Origin: DATDPY01 sp964395765
Lineage (GTDB): Bacteria > Bacteroidota > Bacteroidia > Cytophagales > Cyclobacteriaceae
NCBI GenBank assembly: GCA_964395765.1
Contig: CAYNCU010000189.1
Span: forward strand, 1 to 8,544
Direction of reading: 5' to 3'
DNA length: 8,544 nucleotides
In this document: in pieces, positions 5,993-8,544 of the stretch
Layout: the number at the start of each line of letters is the position of its first letter
How positions within the stretch are numbered: the stretch's first letter is position 1
Translations under genes and position numbers: made by a program
The notes under the pieces: model-generated
Told to the model about the DNA's origin: nothing
Database searches by the model: none
Seen by the model: the letters and a program-made list of their open reading frames with translations, nothing else

Positions 5993-7024
5993 TTAATCCA
6001 ACACCTCGTACATGATAATATTCTCCGATTTATTTTTCATGCTCGCAGATCCGATTTCCTTGCAGTTAAAGGATTGTTTTATTTTTTCATAGCATGCTTT
6101 GGTTATTACAATCTGGTTATTCCCGGCTTTAGATTGAAGACGCTGTGCTACGTTGACCGTATCGCCGATAACCGTATAGTCAAGTCTTTTCAGCGTTGCA
6201 GAGCCTATATTACCGGATATCATTTCACCGCTGTTTATGCCGATTGAAACTTTCGGTGTAAAACCATCGGCAGCCGGTAAATTTTCAATGTGGTTTCTTA
6301 TGGCAAGACAGGCATCAACGGCCCGGTCAAGATGATATTTCCCTTTAAAGACCGCCATTACACAATCGCCCATAAACTTGTCGACAAAACCACTTTGGGC
6401 GATGATCTCTTTTACCATTACATCGAAATATTTATTTAGCATATTCACCACAGTATCAGGCTTTTCCCTTTCGCTGATTGCAGTGAAGCTACAAATATCG
6501 ATAAAAGCTACGGTGGCCTCCACCGTTTCATTGGCAATTAAGGAGGACTCGTATTCCCGGCTGCCCATAAAATTCAATACATTTTCATCGACATACATCC
6601 GAAGGATATTATTTTCCTTGATGGCATTCAGGGTATCCTTCATCTGTTTAACATGATGAATGGTCTTCTGCATGGTCAGTTCAAGGTCATCGAAATTCAC
6701 AGGCTTGGTCACAAAGTCAAAAGCGCCCCGGTTCATGGCAGTACGGATGTTATCCATATCCCCATAGGCGGAAACAATAACCGTTTTTAACATCGGGCTC
6801 GCTTCTCCTAATTTTGTCAGGAGGGTAAGTCCGTCCATTTCCGGCATATTGATATCACTGAGCACGATTTCCACATCCGGGTTTTCCCTGATCTTGGAAA
6901 GTGCATCCAAGCCGTTGATAGCAAAAACAAAATCGTAAACCTGTTCCCTGATTTGTTTTCTGAATTTTTGCCGGATGAGAGTTTCCAGATCCGGCTCGTC
7001 ATCGGCTACCAGAATCTTGGTCAT
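5993..7024 (-). CDS. Response regulator with class III nucleotide cyclase output (REC-cyclase)
   Basis: The 343-residue cytoplasmic protein joins a receiver to a class III cyclase, predicted to make cAMP from ATP. Receiver, about 1-120: acidic pair D8/D9, phosphate acceptor D57 (LSDINMPEMDG), S85 and K107 (TKP). A helical linker runs about 112-160. Cyclase, about 165-343: metal aspartates D176 (FIDICSFT) and D220 (FMGDCVMAVF), transition-state N291 and R295 (NVAQR). The base-selecting pair is K216 and T284 (YTVIGDTVN), the Lys/Thr combination of cyanobacterial CyaC-like class IIIb adenylyl cyclases; guanylyl cyclases have Glu/Cys-type residues there. All catalytic positions lie in one chain, so it should work as a homodimer. 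Its ATG overlaps the preceding REC gene stop (ATGA), implying translational coupling. Phosphorylation by the operon kinase is the likely control. No cAMP receptor gene is visible here. Confidence 0.93.
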   Translation of the reverse strand: MTKILVADDEPDLETLIRQKFRKQIREQVYDFVFAINGLDALSKIRENPDVEIVLSDINMPEMDGLTLLTKLGEASPMLKTVIVSAYGDMDNIRTAMNRGAFDFVTKPVNFDDLELTMQKTIHHVKQMKDTLNAIKENNILRMYVDENVLNFMGSREYESSLIANETVEATVAFIDICSFTAISEREKPDTVVNMLNKYFDVMVKEIIAQSGFVDKFMGDCVMAVFKGKYHLDRAVDACLAIRNHIENLPAADGFTPKVSIGINSGEMISGNIGSATLKRLDYTVIGDTVNVAQRLQSKAGNNQIVITKACYEKIKQSFNCKEIGSASMKNKSENIIMYEVLD

Positions 7025-7401
7025 TGCATGAGGTGATTTAATTTTTCCTTCAACAATTTAAAATCGAGCGGTTTGGTCAGGAAATCATCGGCGCCCAGGT
7101 CCATAGACTGGTTATAATTTCCATCATCGCCATAGGCAGTGATCATCATTACAAATGGAGGCGGGTTTTCATATTTTTCTTTTATATGACGAAGCAATTC
7201 CAGGCCGCTCATACCGGGCATATTGATGTCGGACAGGATCAGGATTGCTTCTGCAGGATGACCTTTCATATATTCCAGGGCTTCTTCGCCTGAAAAGGCA
7301 AATGCGAAATCCATTTCCTTTTCTTTTATTTCTTTTCTGAACCGTTGCTGAAACAGCATCTGCATGTCTTTTTCGTCATCGACGACAAGAATTTTCTTCA
7401 T
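7021..7401 (-). CDS. Single-domain response regulator (REC only)
   Basis: The 126-residue protein is a receiver domain and nothing more. It has the acidic pair D8/D9, phosphate acceptor D58 (LSDINMPGMSG), T88 and K110 (TKP), so it should be phosphorylatable. There is no output domain, so it may act by protein contact, as a phosphate sink, or as a relay step. It is about 45 % identical to the receiver of the next gene by hand alignment over roughly 110 residues, including an unusual shared charged stretch after helix 1 (RFRKEIKEKEMDF against KFRKQIREQVYDF), so the two look like products of a tandem duplication. The start lies 11 bases after the kinase stop, and its TGA overlaps the cyclase ATG. 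Confidence 0.93.
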   Translation of the reverse strand: MKKILVVDDEKDMQMLFQQRFRKEIKEKEMDFAFAFSGEEALEYMKGHPAEAILILSDINMPGMSGLELLRHIKEKYENPPPFVMMITAYGDDGNYNQSMDLGADDFLTKPLDFKLLKEKLNHLMQ

Positions 7402-7412
7402 GGTTGATAAGT

Positions 7413-8544
7413 TTAAATAGGTAGTTCAATCGTAAATGTAGTATATTCTCCTTCCTTGGTTTCCAATTTCAGGTTGCCATTATGCGCCTTGATAATATCA
7501 TAACTGATACTCAGTCCGAGACCGGTACCTTCGCCCGTTGGTTTGGTTGTGAAAAATGGCTGGAAAATCTTTCCCTGCAACTCTTTCGGAATTCCGCCGC
7601 CATTGTCATGGATAATTATTTCAACCCTATTCCCGTTCTTTTTTGTACTTATTGAAACGGTAGGTTCATAAACTCCGTCTGTCGATGCCTTAGATCCGGC
7701 AGCAACCGCGGTCTCCTTCGCCTTTTTTTGAGCTTTGGCGACCGCGTAAAATGCATTCATAATTAAATTCAGAATCACCCGTCCGATATCCTGGGGCACA
7801 ATATCAATTTTTTCCAGCGACGGATCGAAATCGGTATTCATGGAAGCATTGAAAGATTTATCTTTTGCACGAAGGCCATGATAGGCCAGCCTTAAATACT
7901 CATCCGCCAGCACATTGATATCGGTAGGCTCCTTTTTATTACTGCTTCCCCGGCTATGCTGTAACATTCCTTTTACGATAGCATCCGCCCGGTTACCGTG
8001 AAAATTTATTTTCTCCTGGTTTTCTTTTATATTTTTTGCTATGGCCCGAGCCTCTTCAATATTCCCTTTATCCATCGCTGTCTCCATTTCGTCGAATAAT
8101 TCTTTATTTACTTCGGAGAAATTATTAACGAAGTTCAAAGGGTTCTGTATTTCATGTGCAATGCCTGCGGTGAGTTCACCAAGGGAGGCCATTTTCTCGG
8201 ATTGGATAAGCTGGGATTGAGTGGCTTTTAATTGGTCGAAGGCTTCTTCAATATGTTTTTTGGCTTTTTGTTTTTGCCGGCGGCTCCAGAATAATACCAG
8301 GGCGACTACGAGTAATGTGAATGAACTTCCTAAAAGGGCGTTCATTTTAAGGCGGTACTGAAATTGATTCCTGGCTGCATCAATTTCAGATTGACGTTGT
8401 TGCTCATCATAATTAACAAAAGACTCAAAGGATGACCTATTACTCAACCTAAACAGACTGTCCTTATATAGGAGAGCCAGGTTGTTGTATTTAAAAGCAG
8501 AATCGATATCCCTGTCCTTATAGATCTCCGATAATAACGTACCT
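7413..8544 (-). CDS. TPR-linked transmembrane sensor histidine kinase (partial, N-terminus outside window)
   Basis: The frame is open to the right edge, giving 376 visible codons; a TTG at 8447 is internal and not the start. Numbering from the edge, residues 1-30 look like a TPR-type helical pair (LLSEIYKDRDIDSAFKYNNL). A charged helix follows, then one membrane segment at about 70-86 and a coiled coil at about 90-115. The HisKA domain has phospho-acceptor H130 in AHEIQNPLNFV. The ATPase domain has the N box with N263 (ILNLIMNAFYAV), the G1 box around D313 (HDNGGGIP), the F box (FQPFFTTKP) and the G2 box (GTGLGLS). This is the family of kinases with a periplasmic TPR sensor common in Bacteroidota. 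It should autophosphorylate and pass phosphate to the REC proteins encoded next. An Ala/Lys-rich insert follows the N box (about 269-288). The signal is unknown. Confidence 0.95.
   Translation of the reverse strand, partial: GTLLSEIYKDRDIDSAFKYNNLALLYKDSLFRLSNRSSFESFVNYDEQQRQSEIDAARNQFQYRLKMNALLGSSFTLLVVALVLFWSRRQKQKAKKHIEEAFDQLKATQSQLIQSEKMASLGELTAGIAHEIQNPLNFVNNFSEVNKELFDEMETAMDKGNIEEARAIAKNIKENQEKINFHGNRADAIVKGMLQHSRGSSNKKEPTDINVLADEYLRLAYHGLRAKDKSFNASMNTDFDPSLEKIDIVPQDIGRVILNLIMNAFYAVAKAQKKAKETAVAAGSKASTDGVYEPTVSISTKKNGNRVEIIIHDNGGGIPKELQGKIFQPFFTTKPTGEGTGLGLSISYDIIKAHNGNLKLETKEGEYTTFTIELPI

Noticed and set aside
7413..8447. Kinase start at the TTG at 8447
   Set aside because: The frame continues upstream to the window edge and reads as TPR-type sequence, so the gene is partial and this TTG is internal.

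Overview
The window looks like chromosome from a member of the Bacteroidota. The signs are a TAnnTTTG-type promoter, mostly poor Shine-Dalgarno sequences, A/T-rich intergenic regions, a TPR-linked histidine kinase with the H-box HEIQNPLNFV, and a secreted WQ..LGG repeat protein of a kind common in that phylum. The assignment rests on style, not on any marker gene. All convincing genes lie on the minus strand, so transcription runs from high to low coordinates. No tRNA, rRNA, CRISPR array or intact mobile element was seen.

Right part (8544 to 5993): a signalling operon in the order TPR/transmembrane histidine kinase (5' end outside the window), a stand-alone receiver (REC) protein, and a REC plus class III nucleotide cyclase fusion. 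The gaps are 11 bases and then a 4-base ATGA overlap, so the three are almost certainly co-transcribed. The cyclase keeps both metal aspartates and the transition-state Asn/Arg. Its Lys/Thr base-selecting pair predicts a cAMP-forming enzyme of the CyaC-like (class IIIb) type. The simplest reading is a kinase that phosphorylates two paralogous receivers, one of which controls second-messenger synthesis.

Middle (5778 to 3634): a predicted lipoprotein of seven 58-residue repeats that should fold as a seven-bladed beta-propeller, then a small two-helix membrane protein with a possible PH-like cytoplasmic domain. Both appear to start at TTG. The 345-base gap between them (4120 to 4464) holds a GC-rich island, a palindrome and a Shine-Dalgarno-led six-codon frame, none of them explained.

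Left part (3342 to 1): a MarR-type regulator, a periplasmic membrane fusion lipoprotein and an RND (AcrB-like) transporter cut by the window edge. This is a regulator-led multidrug efflux operon. A good Bacteroidota promoter and a 20-base inverted repeat lie just upstream of the regulator. The outer-membrane channel gene, if present, would lie beyond the left edge. The 291-base gap upstream of marR holds a 49-codon open stretch that resembles a gene remnant.

Nothing here is clearly a new class of system. The most interesting unit is the kinase/REC/REC-cyclase operon. The least explained stretches are the two intergenic regions at 3414-3633 and 4120-4464.
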